From positions 21,493 to 85,492 of the forward strand of contig NZ_JNKU01000005.1 in assembly GCF_000702165.1 (NCBI RefSeq): a stretch of 64,000 bases of DNA, read 5' to 3'. Position numbers and translations under genes: made by a program. Numbering within the stretch: the stretch's first letter is position 1; every line of letters starts with the position of its first letter. The notes beneath the pieces were generated by a model. That model was not told where the DNA came from, ran no database searches, and saw only the letters and a program-made list of their open reading frames with translations. Source of the DNA: Sharpea azabuensis DSM 18934 (GTDB lineage Bacteria > Bacillota_I > Bacilli_A > Erysipelotrichales > Coprobacillaceae). Of this stretch, positions 17,772-26,937 are shown in pieces.

Positions 17772-18739
17772 AACAAACAATCGATCAGATCTTAAAAGAC
17801 AATACTGTCATGGTTGTGGATGGATCAATGTCTAGTGCATTAGAAGCATTAGGCTGTAATCTTTCCAATAAGCTTTGGACAGCAACAGTGTTAATAGAAA
17901 ATCCAGAATTAGTTAAAGAAGTACATAAATACTATTTTCGTGCTGGGGCTAATTGTGGCATTACATGTTCCTATCAAGCTTCAATTCCCGGTTTAATGGC
18001 TGTTGGCTATAGTGAGAAAGAAGCTGAAGATTATATTCGTTTATCTGTAAAGTTGTTTTTAGAAGCACGTGATGAATGGTGGGAAGAAGAAGGTAAAAAG
18101 GCAAACTGTACTTACCCAATCTGCCTTGCCTCCGTTGGTCCTTATGGTGCCTATCTTGCCGATGGTAGTGAATATAAGGGACATTATCATGTCAGTGATG
18201 AAGAGCTTTATCATTTTCATAAGCGTCGCATGGAGTTGCTTCTTGAAGCAGGAGCTGAAGTACTACTTTGTGAGACGGATCCTTCTTTGCCAGAAGCACT
18301 TATTGAAGCGAAAATCTGTGAAGAGCTTAATGCAGACTTTATCATCAGTTTCTCTTGTCGTGATGGACTTCATACATATGAAGGTCAATCCATCATCACA
18401 TGTGCAGAAAGTCTAAAAGACTTCCCCCATCTTAAAATGATCGGTGTCAACTGTACTTACCCTACTTATATTGAATCACTTATCACTGCCTTAAAATCAG
18501 CTACAGACCTTCCTATTATTGTCTATCCTAATAGCGGTGAAGTTTATGATCCTAAGACAAAGACATGGTCTAAAGGCAAAGAAGATGTTTCTTTTGAAGA
18601 CTATGCTTACTTATGGTTTAAATGTGGTGCTAAGGCGGTTGGTGGATGTTGTACAACTGTCGATAAGCACATTAAGCAGGTCGTTTTGGCAAAAAATCGT
18701 TATCTTAAAGACCTTTCCATCAAGAAAATTTCTTTGTAA
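17768..18739 (+). CDS. mmuM: Homocysteine S-methyltransferase
   Basis: 323 residues; ATGA overlap with the upstream transporter gene. TIM-barrel methyltransferase with all three zinc-ligand positions visible: Cys in MIGVNCT (about 225) and the paired Cys in GGCCTT (about 297). N-terminal DGSMSSALEALG is the usual opening loop. MmuM-type enzymes methylate homocysteine using S-methylmethionine (or SAM) to give methionine in the cytosol. Coupling to a transporter recalls the mmuP-mmuM operon, but with an AGCS carrier in place of the APC-type MmuP. Confidence 0.85.
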   Translation: MKQTIDQILKDNTVMVVDGSMSSALEALGCNLSNKLWTATVLIENPELVKEVHKYYFRAGANCGITCSYQASIPGLMAVGYSEKEAEDYIRLSVKLFLEARDEWWEEEGKKANCTYPICLASVGPYGAYLADGSEYKGHYHVSDEELYHFHKRRMELLLEAGAEVLLCETDPSLPEALIEAKICEELNADFIISFSCRDGLHTYEGQSIITCAESLKDFPHLKMIGVNCTYPTYIESLITALKSATDLPIIVYPNSGEVYDPKTKTWSKGKEDVSFEDYAYLWFKCGAKAVGGCCTTVDKHIKQVVLAKNRYLKDLSIKKISL

Positions 18740-18770
18740 AGAACTATAATAGGAGCAGGAGGTATTCAAG

Positions 18771-19175
18771 ATGAATGATAAAGAAAAAGTATTAGAGTTT
18801 CTTAATGACGCAAAAGTTTGGTATCTAGCGACAGTGGATGATGAAGGCAACCCCCATGTAAGACCTTTTGGCGCACAGGCAATTCTGGATGACAAGCTTT
18901 ATATCCAGACTGGCTTGAAAAAGAATGTAGCAAAACAAATGTTGGCCCATCCCCAAGTAGAAATCTCTGGCATGGCAGAAGGCAAATGGATTCGTTTGGA
19001 AGCTACTGTTGTTCATGATGATCGTGTTGAACAGGAAGCACGCTTTCTCGACGCAGTCCCTTCATTAAAGAAAATGTATGCCGCAGGTGATGGCAATACA
19101 GCTATCTTCTATCTTAAAGATGCACATGCCACAATCTGCAGCTTCACTGAAGCTCCAGAAACTTACGATTTTTAA
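18771..19175 (+). CDS. Pyridoxamine 5'-phosphate oxidase-like flavin/F420-type split-barrel protein
   Basis: 134 residues, CAGGAGGT before the ATG. The N-terminal VLEFLNDAKVWYLATVDDEGNPHVRPFG is the PNPOx-like split beta-barrel opening. Proteins of this size bind FMN or heme-type cofactors and reduce unknown substrates; the C-terminal PNPOx substrate domain is missing, so it is not a true PdxH. It lies 31 bp downstream of mmuM and may be on the same transcript. Ends at a clear terminator. Confidence 0.78.
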   Translation: MNDKEKVLEFLNDAKVWYLATVDDEGNPHVRPFGAQAILDDKLYIQTGLKKNVAKQMLAHPQVEISGMAEGKWIRLEATVVHDDRVEQEARFLDAVPSLKKMYAAGDGNTAIFYLKDAHATICSFTEAPETYDF

Positions 19176-19207
19176 AAGCACCTCACTTTTGTGAGGCTTT
19201 TGTGTTT
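19174..19207 (+). terminator. Intrinsic terminator after the PNPOx-like gene
   Basis: CCTCAC-TTTT-GTGAGG stem with flanking AAAAGC and CTTTTGTGTTT. Confidence 0.8.
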
Positions 19208-19266
19208 ATAACAACATTTTCTTTTTTTAGAATACATTACAATCTTGTTGAAAGGAAGGTGTTGAT

Positions 19267-19929
19267 ATGAAAACAATGTCAGAAAAAGCTGGTGTTACTT
19301 TCTCGATTGCAAAGGATAATCCAGCAATTGCTCATTGTACCATTTCTAAAGAAGTTATTGGTGGTCCACATGCCATAAATTACTTTTCTTTAGGTGAAGA
19401 TACGGATATTAGTGCCGAAATTCATCCCTATCACAAGTTTATCATTGTGAATGAGGGTGAGCTTGAAGTCTATACAAATACTGGTGAGAGCTGGTTGCTT
19501 CATACGTTGGATGGCCTTATGACACCAAGTGATATTGCCATCGGTATGCGTACAAAGACATCAGCTGTTTATACAGAAATACAGATAAGGAGTGAAGAAA
19601 TGATGAATAGTGTTATAAAAGCAGGAGAAGTTTTCAAATTAGCTGATCTTCTCCCATATCAGGAAGGTCGTATTGTCAACATGGATATTGTCAATAATGA
19701 CAGTATGAAATTTGTTGTAATGAGCTTTGATAAAGGAACTGGTCTTAGTGAACATGCTGCACCTGGAGAAGCTATTATCTTTGCCTTGGATGGTGAAGCT
19801 GTCATTACTTATGAAGGCGTTGACCATGTCATTAAGGCAGGCGAAAACTTCCACTTTGCCCGTGGTGGTAAACATGCCGTAAAAGCAACAAGTCAGTTTA
19901 AAATGGGACTACTGCTTACATTAGAATAG
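19267..19929 (+). CDS. Double-cupin protein
   Basis: 220 residues with AAGGAAGGTG before the ATG. Two cupin halves: about 40-105 (AEIHPYHKFIIVNEGELEVY) and about 140-215 (LSEHAAPGEAIIFALDGEAVITYEG, then GENFHFARGGKHAVKA). The second half retains His/Glu and a distal His typical of a metal site; the first is more divergent. A role in small-molecule binding or isomerisation is possible, but the specific function is unknown. Monocistronic, convergent with the GNAT pair downstream. Confidence 0.72.
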   Translation: MKTMSEKAGVTFSIAKDNPAIAHCTISKEVIGGPHAINYFSLGEDTDISAEIHPYHKFIIVNEGELEVYTNTGESWLLHTLDGLMTPSDIAIGMRTKTSAVYTEIQIRSEEMMNSVIKAGEVFKLADLLPYQEGRIVNMDIVNNDSMKFVVMSFDKGTGLSEHAAPGEAIIFALDGEAVITYEGVDHVIKAGENFHFARGGKHAVKATSQFKMGLLLTLE

Positions 19930-19934
19930 AATTC

Positions 19935-19978
19935 AAAAAAGGTCTGATATTGAGGGCAGCTCATCATCAGGCCTTTTT
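19935..19978. terminator. Bidirectional terminator between cupin and GNAT genes
   Basis: AAAAAGG-CTGAT and ATCAG-CCTTTTT arms, with a G-U pair, separated by about 17 nt; A-tract on the left and T-tract on the right suit both strands. Confidence 0.7.
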
Positions 19979-20530
19979 CATATCTTGATAATTAATAATT
20001 GATGGCATTGGAATTTGGTGTTCACCAATTATCTTTTCATACCAAACCATGTCATACCAACGATCAAATTTATATCCACATGTATGAAAACGTGCAATCT
20101 CTTTGTATCCCATATGGGCATGAAAGTCCATACTGTTTGTATCAAGATAGGGATCATTGCCATCTTTTGGAGCAGAAATACAAGCATACATATTCGTTAT
20201 ATGCATCTTTGCGCATATCTCTTCTAGTGCTTCATAGATTTTTCTTCCGATTCCCATCTTTTTCGCATTGTGATCAACATAGATGGAAGTTTCAACAGAC
20301 CAGTCATAGGCTGCACGCCCTTTGAGAGGGCCAACATAGCCATAACCAAGCACAACCCCCTTATCTTCATATACGATATAGGGATAGTGCTCTAATGTAT
20401 GTTGAATACGGTTTGTAAATTCTTCAATACTTGGGGTTGCATATTCAAAGGTAATTGCCGTGGAAGTCACATAATAATCATAGATTTCTACAAGCCTCTT
20501 TGCATCTTCTAAACGTACTTCTCTAATCAT
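19967..20530 (-). CDS. GNAT N-acetyltransferase, phosphinothricin acetyltransferase-like
   Basis: 187 residues. Opens MIREVRLEDAKRLVEIYDYYV, then YVGPLKGRAAYDWSVETSIYVDHNAKKMGIGRKIYEALEE, which contains the acetyl-CoA pyrophosphate loop Q/RxxGxG/A as KKMGIGRKI. The AAYDWSVETSIYV stretch is typical of the PAT/MnaT branch that acetylates methionine sulfone/sulfoximine or phosphinothricin. The start has AGGTG upstream, 8 bp after the end of the second GNAT gene, so the two form an operon. Physiological substrate unknown. Confidence 0.8.
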   Translation of the reverse strand: MIREVRLEDAKRLVEIYDYYVTSTAITFEYATPSIEEFTNRIQHTLEHYPYIVYEDKGVVLGYGYVGPLKGRAAYDWSVETSIYVDHNAKKMGIGRKIYEALEEICAKMHITNMYACISAPKDGNDPYLDTNSMDFHAHMGYKEIARFHTCGYKFDRWYDMVWYEKIIGEHQIPMPSIINYQDMKKA

Positions 20531-20538
20531 CCTAACAC

Positions 20539-21048
20539 CTACTTTATCTCTGGTAATTGTTTATCCAGTATTTGGATTGTCTTTTTATAGCTTTCCATAT
20601 CAAATCCTGGGGTTGAGAGGATGGCATATTCACCATGTGCTAGCAATAATTTATAATGTGTATTCATAAAGCCATTCTTCTTATAAAACACATAGCGTCT
20701 CAAGCGTTCATTGATATTGCTGCTAGAGGGGTCAAGTGCCTCAATGTTCAAATTGATGGCTTTTTCGTATCTTTCTTTCAATAGCTTCAATATTTCCGAT
20801 CCATAACCCTTATTCCTGAGTTTCTGATTAACCGCAAAATATAGCACAAAAACACTTTGTGGACCAATAATACTAAAAGTAAAGCCGACAAACATCTGAT
20901 GATCATAATATGCCAAAAATTCAACATCCCTTCTTGCACTTAAATTCATTAATTGATCAAAGGGAAACTTTTCTTCAGGAGGAAAGCAGCTATGATAGAG
21001 CTCAATTACTTCCCGCTGGTTAGCCTTTACTTTCTCACTCTGTAACAT
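20539..21048 (-). CDS. GNAT N-acetyltransferase
   Basis: 169 residues, TTAGGAGTG before the ATG. The acetyl-CoA loop is seen in VNQKLRNKGYGSEILKLLKERY (about 73-94) after the strand SVFVLYFAVN. A C-terminal RRYVFYKKNGFMNTHYKLL matches motif B of the fold. More divergent than its operon partner, and the substrate cannot be inferred. First gene of the two-gene leftward operon. Confidence 0.72.
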   Translation of the reverse strand: MLQSEKVKANQREVIELYHSCFPPEEKFPFDQLMNLSARRDVEFLAYYDHQMFVGFTFSIIGPQSVFVLYFAVNQKLRNKGYGSEILKLLKERYEKAINLNIEALDPSSSNINERLRRYVFYKKNGFMNTHYKLLLAHGEYAILSTPGFDMESYKKTIQILDKQLPEIK

Positions 21049-21218
21049 CTAATCACTCCTAATTCTATTAGTATATTAACTGAACAATCTTCACTCTACA
21101 ACACCCTATTTTTTCTTAATCGAAATATGATCCCATATATGGGATTTAAACAGCCTATTTTCCTGCAAGACATCTATCTTTCCTCTACAATAATACATGA
21201 AGAGAGGTGTAATAAAAT

Positions 21219-21554
21219 ATGATTACGAAAGTAGAAAGTGATATTTCCCATCTCTTTATTCAAAGAGATGATCGTGTCGTTGTTAAGATTCCCATGCATG
21301 ACCAGATGGGTGTTTCCTATGGTCAGAAGTTTGTTGTTGTGCGTTCTTATTGTAATGGGCCTGAAGCTTTCATCTATAACGAAGGGGGCTATCTTACTGA
21401 TGCCCTTTATTCCCATGATGGCCACTATATTACAGATGTCTCGAAGGACAAAGTTACTTCCATAGAATTCATTGATAAGAAGAATCATCAAATCACCTAT
21501 CAAGTCAACAATGGCAAGTTTGTCAAAATCAAAGATGAAATACTAAATCTCTAG
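21219..21554 (+). CDS. Conserved hypothetical protein
   Basis: 111 residues from an ATG with AGAGAGGTG upstream, ended by its own terminator, so likely a real gene. It is predicted mostly beta (HLFIQRDDRVVVKI, KFVVVRSYC, HQITYQVNNGKFVKI), charged and cytosolic, with no signal peptide, and two residues stand out in a YNEGGYLTDALY turn. I recognise no family. Confidence 0.55.
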   Translation: MITKVESDISHLFIQRDDRVVVKIPMHDQMGVSYGQKFVVVRSYCNGPEAFIYNEGGYLTDALYSHDGHYITDVSKDKVTSIEFIDKKNHQITYQVNNGKFVKIKDEILNL

Positions 21555-21580
21555 CCCATAGTATTAAACTATGGGTTTTT
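21555..21580 (+). terminator. Intrinsic terminator of the hypothetical gene
   Basis: CCCATAGT-ATTAA-ACTATGGG followed by TTTTT. Confidence 0.85.
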
Positions 21581-21586
21581 ACCTAA

Positions 21587-21612
21587 AAAGAAGTAGCCAA
21601 AGCTACTTCTTT
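21587..21612 (-). terminator. Intrinsic terminator of the methyltransferase gene
   Basis: AAAGAAGTAGC and GCTACTTCTTT pair perfectly around CAAA; on the minus strand it is followed by TTAGG after the T-rich arm. Overlaps the stop codon of the minus-strand gene. Confidence 0.75.
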
Positions 21613-22187
21613 AAAATGACATTTAGCCATCTCACGTTTCTATTTGATCGATCATCCGTAATCATGACATCAATCATCTTAAAATCACCAATATACTCTT
21701 TTATACTCTCATCAGTAATATCTGAGTAATGGCGGCCATTGCGATCTTCTTCCTTATCCCCATACTTAAAAGAACAATATAATATGCCACCTTCCTTAAG
21801 GGCATTATAGAGCTTCGAAAAAGCAGCCGCGAGTTCTTTCTTGCGATAATGCAAAAGTACGGCACATGCCCATATGCCATCAAACATGTCAAGAAATTCG
21901 ATATGTGCGACATCACTTTGATAGGCATCAATTTGAAAGTTACGCGCATGTTCGACAAATTCCACATTAGGATCAATGGCAATGACATGGTGACCCTGAC
22001 TTTTAAAATAGCGTGCATCACGTCCACTTCCGCAGCCAACATCAAGGATGAATTGTTGTCCTTCTCCTAGATGTCTTTCAAACATTTCATGTTCCCTGCT
22101 CATATCGATATTTTCAGTAGCTTTAATATATTCTTCTGCATGTTCTTTATAGTATGCATTTGTATCTACAATTTGATTTGTATCCAT
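21603..22187 (-). CDS. Class I SAM-dependent methyltransferase
   Basis: 194 residues from the ATG at 22187, chosen because GAGGGAAA is 7 nt upstream; an in-frame ATG at 22202 lacks a site. Rossmann-type methyltransferase: motif I ILDVGCGSGRDARYF (about 48), acidic end of strand 2 VIAIDPN, and DGIWACAVLLHY for motif IV/post-I. Resembles Methyltransf_25/UbiE-Tam-like small-molecule methyltransferases. Substrate not predictable. Confidence 0.8.
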   Translation of the reverse strand: MDTNQIVDTNAYYKEHAEEYIKATENIDMSREHEMFERHLGEGQQFILDVGCGSGRDARYFKSQGHHVIAIDPNVEFVEHARNFQIDAYQSDVAHIEFLDMFDGIWACAVLLHYRKKELAAAFSKLYNALKEGGILYCSFKYGDKEEDRNGRHYSDITDESIKEYIGDFKMIDVMITDDRSNRNVRWLNVILKK

Positions 22188-22247
22188 AGATTTTTCCCTC
22201 ATACATAAAGAATACTAAAAGATTGGCCTGTTGTAAATATGAAGAAT

Positions 22248-23669
22248 TTAGGCATCAGAGCGACTGAAGGCATTCTTCATACCATTGCTTGATGTATAAA
22301 GAACTTTATTGAGGCAGTCATCAGTTTCTTTATGAACCATATTTGTCAAGGCTTCATTTGCTTCTTCAATGACAGCTAAGTCTTTCTTTTCAACAAATAA
22401 ATCATCATATTTATTGATTAATGCATGTGAAGAGGCAGCAACTTTATTCTGATAACGTTCAATATGAATCTCTGTGGTATTGAAATGTGCATCAGCTAAT
22501 GCCCCAATTAAGCGATTAGCCCAATAGAAATTATTTGTATCAACAAGGGCTGTTGTATTAGCCACATAATCAGGCGCTTTTGAAGTATTGGCATAAAGAG
22601 GCAGGAATGTATTGAAAACATTCGAACCAAATGTCATCCATTCAATGGCACTGATTTCTTCAGGTACATAATCACGAATTTGAATTAAACCTAAGAAATC
22701 TGTTCTATTGATACCAATAGGACGATATTTACATTCCTTGTTTTCTCCTTTTCCATAAGGATCATAAGGTGTTCCCTGATAATGGTTGCTTAATGCCCAT
22801 TTGACGTCTTCAACAGTAATCTTTCTTTCTGGCACTAATGACCATGGTAAGTCATCATCTTCTGGTCTTAATTCATTATCCCAGTCATATGTACGTGGGT
22901 TAAAATAGCGCAGTAATGCCCATGATCTTGGTGTGTTATAAGTATGATCACTATCATCATGGGAACCAAAGACAAAACGAGCATTAAAGCGATCACCCAT
23001 ATTAAGATTCAAGTGATTCTTTTCAATGAATGTCTGCATATCTTTAGAACACATATATTCTTTTTGTGAAGTCAGAGCGTCTTCTAAATCAAATTCACTA
23101 ATGCCTTGTTGGTTTGGCATAATGACATATTCATCATCAGGGACACGTTTCGCAATCCAGTGATGTCCACCAATTGTTTCAAGCCACCAGATTTCATTCT
23201 TATCACTAAAACCGATTCCATTCATTTCATATGTGCCATATTGTTCCAGCAAGCTTCCTAAGCGTTCAACACCTTCTCGAGCGCTATGAATATAAGGTAA
23301 TGTGAGAACAACGATATCTTCTTCACCAATTCCTTTTTCAACAAGTGGGTCTGCACCTAAAACAAGGGCGTTCGAAGTAATGGTTTCCGTTGCACTCATC
23401 CCGACATTTGCTTCATTGACACCACATGCTGCCCAGATTCCCTCACCTTTTAAGGCATTTGGCATGGCAGTATAGCGCATTGGGTTATCAGGAAGTTTAA
23501 TTTCAACACCTGATATTACTGATTTATAATCTCTTGGCTGGTCTTTGCTTTCAACGACTGCAAACTTCTTGGCAGCGAATTTACCAGCTGATGCATCATC
23601 ATTACGGGCAATCATTGTTGAGCCGTCATAAGATGCTTTTTTTCCTACTAAAATTGTTGTACAAGCCAT
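22248..23669 (-). CDS. pepD: C69 family dipeptidase (PepD-type)
   Basis: 473 residues, CAGGAGG before the ATG. The N-terminal nucleophile hydrolase signature is present: MACTTILVGKKASYDGSTMIARNDD, in which the Cys at residue 3 becomes the catalytic N-terminal residue after autoprocessing. Downstream blocks (WAACGVNEANVGMSATET, NGIGFSDKNEIWWLETIGGHHW) match lactobacillal PepD. It cleaves dipeptides of broad specificity in the cytosol, part of peptide catabolism. Monocistronic; full length for the family. Confidence 0.9.
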   Translation of the reverse strand: MACTTILVGKKASYDGSTMIARNDDASAGKFAAKKFAVVESKDQPRDYKSVISGVEIKLPDNPMRYTAMPNALKGEGIWAACGVNEANVGMSATETITSNALVLGADPLVEKGIGEEDIVVLTLPYIHSAREGVERLGSLLEQYGTYEMNGIGFSDKNEIWWLETIGGHHWIAKRVPDDEYVIMPNQQGISEFDLEDALTSQKEYMCSKDMQTFIEKNHLNLNMGDRFNARFVFGSHDDSDHTYNTPRSWALLRYFNPRTYDWDNELRPEDDDLPWSLVPERKITVEDVKWALSNHYQGTPYDPYGKGENKECKYRPIGINRTDFLGLIQIRDYVPEEISAIEWMTFGSNVFNTFLPLYANTSKAPDYVANTTALVDTNNFYWANRLIGALADAHFNTTEIHIERYQNKVAASSHALINKYDDLFVEKKDLAVIEEANEALTNMVHKETDDCLNKVLYTSSNGMKNAFSRSDA

Positions 23670-23872
23670 AAAATAATCCTCCTGCTGCTTATTCTAGCAC
23701 CATTAATGTCACTTGTCCTATCAAATGCCATAAAGACAACTTATTTTCAATATGATTATCCAATAAACATGAAAGTATTTAGTAAATTCAAACAATCCAT
23801 GATCTATAATTGTTTTCTAGACAAATAATGATGAAATCTATAAAATAGTAAAAAAAGAAAGAAGGAATCATT

Positions 23873-25186
23873 ATGTATCGACTAACATCAAAGCTCATTG
23901 TCTATCGCTCAATAGATAAACAAAGTATTCTTTATCGACTTGCAGATATCTGCCATGAGTTTGATCAGGGACATTATGAGAAAGAAGATCTACGTGGACG
24001 TATTCTTGATGAAATCAATCGCTTGCTGGAGTTATCGACAAAATATGGTTTTAACCATAACCTCTGGCATAACTATCTAGCCTACTTACTAGCAAGCACA
24101 GAAGTTCCTTTCTCTTTAGTTAGTGAGAAAGTTGGCGCTAATGAAGGTTCAGTAAATCTCTTTGCGAAGAATGATTTACATATCTTCAAAGAGCTTTTTG
24201 ATTATGATTTTTCAAGATTAGAAGAAGCTTTAGATTTGAATTGTTTTACGATTATTGAACATTATGATGCCCTTACAAAAAAGGAACGCATCTTCAATAA
24301 ATCTGTGAGTGAAAAGGTGATTGCCCTTTCCACACAAATTGAACAAACAACAACTGATGATGAACTCTATCACGTTTTAACAACATTCTATAAAGATTAT
24401 GGTGTTGGTAAGCTTGGCTTGAATAAAGCATTTAGAGTACGTATAAAAGAAGGAAGTTCTTCCGTACTAGAGCCAATTACAGCTACTGGTACTATGGTTC
24501 TTGATGATTTAGTAGGTTATGAAATTCAGAAGAAAAAGCTTGTCGAAAATACTGAAGCCTTCATTGAAGGTCGACTTGCGAATAACGTTCTCTTATATGG
24601 TGATGCTGGAACGGGTAAATCCACTTCTGTCAAAGCAATTATGAATGAATATTATGATCGTGGCTTACGTATGATTGAGGTCTATAAACAGGACTTTGTA
24701 CATCTTTCTAAAGTCATTAATGAAATCAAGAATAGAAATTATCGTTTTATTATCTTTATGGATGATCTTTCTTTTGATGAAGGTGAATATGAATACAAAT
24801 ATCTCAAAGCGGTTATTGAAGGTGGTCTTGAAACAAAGCCTGATAATGTTTTGATCTATGCTACAAGTAATCGTCGTCATTTAGTGCGTGAAAGCTGGAA
24901 CGACCGTAATCAGGAAAGCGAAGATGATGATTTACATAGAAATGATACCGTACAGGAGAAGCTCTCCCTAGCAGCGCGTTTTGGCTGTTCCATTGGTTAC
25001 TTCAAGCCAAATAAGAAGGAATATAACAACATCGTTAAGACACTTGCTCAAAAGTATCCAGAAATCACTTTAAATGAAAAAGAGCTTGAACTAGAAGCTA
25101 ATAAATGGGAAATTGCTCACGGTGGATTCTCCGGCCGAACAGCCCAGCAATTCATTAATTATCTTGTTGGAAAGAATGGAGAATAG
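23873..25186 (+). CDS. AAA ATPase of the DUF815 family
   Basis: 437 residues, AGAAGGA before the ATG. N-terminal helical region (about 1-190), then AAA core: Walker [13 protein letters not shown] (about 245), Walker [14 protein letters not shown] (about 300), sensor-like [11 protein letters not shown] (about 340) and arginines in [11 protein letters not shown]815 proteins are single-gene AAA ATPases of unknown cellular role, often annotated only as ATP-binding protein. Monocistronic with a strong terminator. Confidence 0.82.
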   Translation: MYRLTSKLIVYRSIDKQSILYRLADICHEFDQGHYEKEDLRGRILDEINRLLELSTKYGFNHNLWHNYLAYLLASTEVPFSLVSEKVGANEGSVNLFAKNDLHIFKELFDYDFSRLEEALDLNCFTIIEHYDALTKKERIFNKSVSEKVIALSTQIEQTTTDDELYHVLTTFYKDYGVGKLGLNKAFRVRIKEGSSSVLEPITATGTMVLDDLVGYEIQKKKLVENTEAFIEGRLANNVLLYGDAGTGKSTSVKAIMNEYYDRGLRMIEVYKQDFVHLSKVINEIKNRNYRFIIFMDDLSFDEGEYEYKYLKAVIEGGLETKPDNVLIYATSNRRHLVRESWNDRNQESEDDDLHRNDTVQEKLSLAARFGCSIGYFKPNKKEYNNIVKTLAQKYPEITLNEKELELEANKWEIAHGGFSGRTAQQFINYLVGKNGE

Positions 25187-25210
25187 GGATGTCACAAGAC
25201 ATCCTTTTTT
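25187..25210 (+). terminator. Intrinsic terminator of the DUF815 gene
   Basis: GGATGTC-ACAA-GACATCC followed by six T residues. Confidence 0.88.
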
Positions 25211-25231
25211 CAATGGATGATTTGTCAATGC

Positions 25232-25261
25232 AAAAAAGAAAGTAAACCTTAGTCTACTTTC
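25232..25261 (-). terminator. Terminator at the end of the pst-pho operon
   Basis: On the minus strand, GAAAGTA pairs with TACTTTC across about 10 nt containing the phoR stop codon, then TTTTTT. Confidence 0.78.
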
Positions 25262-26937
25262 TTCATAGGTAATGAAATAGTAATTTGTGTTCCAACATCA
25301 AGTTGTGACTGTAACTGAATCTTACCATCATAGTAGGATACAATATGCTTCACTATGGCAAGACCCAGCCCTGTTCCACCAAGCGCTCTTGAGCGCCCTT
25401 TATCAACACGATAGAAACGTTCAAAAACACGTGCCTGATCAGCACTAGGTATACCAATACCAGTATCTGAAACAACGAGTACCATTTGATCATTAGCTTC
25501 ATGAAGCTTGATCATTAAATCACCATTTTCCTTATTATACTTAATGGCATTGCTGACAAGATTAGAAATAAGTGTTTGTAGCTGCTGGTCATTACCAATA
25601 TAGATAACATCCTCTAGATCAGTATGAACATGAATATTTTTCTTCATGATACTTGCATCATAATTCTCAAGAACATTCTCCACTGTCGTCTTGATATGCA
25701 AAGGAACTTCTTCAACAAGCAGATCCCGGCTATCAAGTCTTGATAACATGAGAATATCACTAATGAGATTGCTCATATTTCTCACCTGATCGAGAATCTT
25801 ATTGAGGACTTCTTTTTGTTTATCTTCATCTGTAATCACCCCGGCAGAAAGCAATTCTGTATAGCCTCTAATTGAAGTAATAGGCGTCTTAAGTTCATGG
25901 GATACAGACGAGAAGAAGTCTTCACGCATCTTTGTCGCATTATGCAGCATTGTAATATCGACAAAGAAGAGTGCTTTACCAAATGGTAAATTAGAAATAT
26001 AACAACGATAATAATAATCACCAATAGGCATTTCAACATGCAAATGCTTTTCTTCACTCTTTAAAGCATCTAGGAGTTCGTGATGAGTCACATGTTCAAT
26101 AAAGGACTGCTTCTCTTCAAGCCCACCTAGTATTTCTTTAGCTGCTTTATTGATAGTGAGAATACATCCTTTTTCATCAAGAAGGAGGAAGCCTTCACGC
26201 ATCTGACTTATGATTTCATCCTGCTTATCACGTTCAAATGCAGTTTCACGCATTGACTTACGTAAACGATGAGTTAAGTTCTCAAGTGTACTTGTGATTG
26301 TCTCAACTTCTTCATAATCATATTCCTTGAGCTTAAAACGGAAATCATCCGTCATATTGTTGAGGGCATCAACAAGTTCATCCAAAGGCTTGGTGACATG
26401 TCTAGCAAGCTTTCTTGACATGATGAATGATATCACAAAGGAAATAATCGCCGAGATGAGTATTGCCGGGGCAATAACGGACGCATACTCAAAGACAGAG
26501 TGATAAGGCATGGAAAGTCTTATAACCTGATTGCCATTAAAATAAGCAACATAGAGCATCATTTCTCTTGTTGTATCACTCTTACGGATTGCATAGCCAT
26601 AATGATCTTTATGATGAAGAGCTTCCTGTACTTCTTCACGATGTAAATGATTTTCTGCAATAAAATTCTTGTAAGTGTCAGCCAAAACCGTTCCATTCTT
26701 GTCAATAATGGATATTCGCGTATGGTCAGAATAGGCAAAAGGGGCAAGTTCTTCAATCTGACTTATCAAATTTCCTTTATAATCAATTGAATGCGAAATT
26801 AAGCGTACTGAGTAGCCCATTTCCTTTTCTGTATTACTGAGCATTGAACTAGAAATCAAGGCAAAGCTTAAACCTAGCGTAATGACCATGCTGATGAGTG
26901 TGACTGTTATGAAATAGCGCAATATACTTTTATACAT
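25249..26937 (-). CDS. phoR: Sensor histidine kinase of the phosphate two-component system
   Basis: 562 residues. TM1 about 10-32, extracellular sensor domain about 33-150, TM2 about 152-175, HAMP about 178-230, a PAS region about 240-325, HisKA with phosphoacceptor His in SVSHELKTPITS, and HATPase_c with N box (LVSNAIKYN), G1 VVSDTGIGIP and G2 GGTGLGLAIV. This is the PhoR/ResE architecture. AGGGGACC precedes its ATG, which overlaps the end of the response regulator by 8 bp. It sits last in the pst operon, so its ligand is most likely phosphate status sensed through the Pst/PhoU complex. Confidence 0.85.
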   Translation of the reverse strand: MYKSILRYFITVTLISMVITLGLSFALISSSMLSNTEKEMGYSVRLISHSIDYKGNLISQIEELAPFAYSDHTRISIIDKNGTVLADTYKNFIAENHLHREEVQEALHHKDHYGYAIRKSDTTREMMLYVAYFNGNQVIRLSMPYHSVFEYASVIAPAILISAIISFVISFIMSRKLARHVTKPLDELVDALNNMTDDFRFKLKEYDYEEVETITSTLENLTHRLRKSMRETAFERDKQDEIISQMREGFLLLDEKGCILTINKAAKEILGGLEEKQSFIEHVTHHELLDALKSEEKHLHVEMPIGDYYYRCYISNLPFGKALFFVDITMLHNATKMREDFFSSVSHELKTPITSIRGYTELLSAGVITDEDKQKEVLNKILDQVRNMSNLISDILMLSRLDSRDLLVEEVPLHIKTTVENVLENYDASIMKKNIHVHTDLEDVIYIGNDQQLQTLISNLVSNAIKYNKENGDLMIKLHEANDQMVLVVSDTGIGIPSADQARVFERFYRVDKGRSRALGGTGLGLAIVKHIVSYYDGKIQLQSQLDVGTQITISLPMKKVD

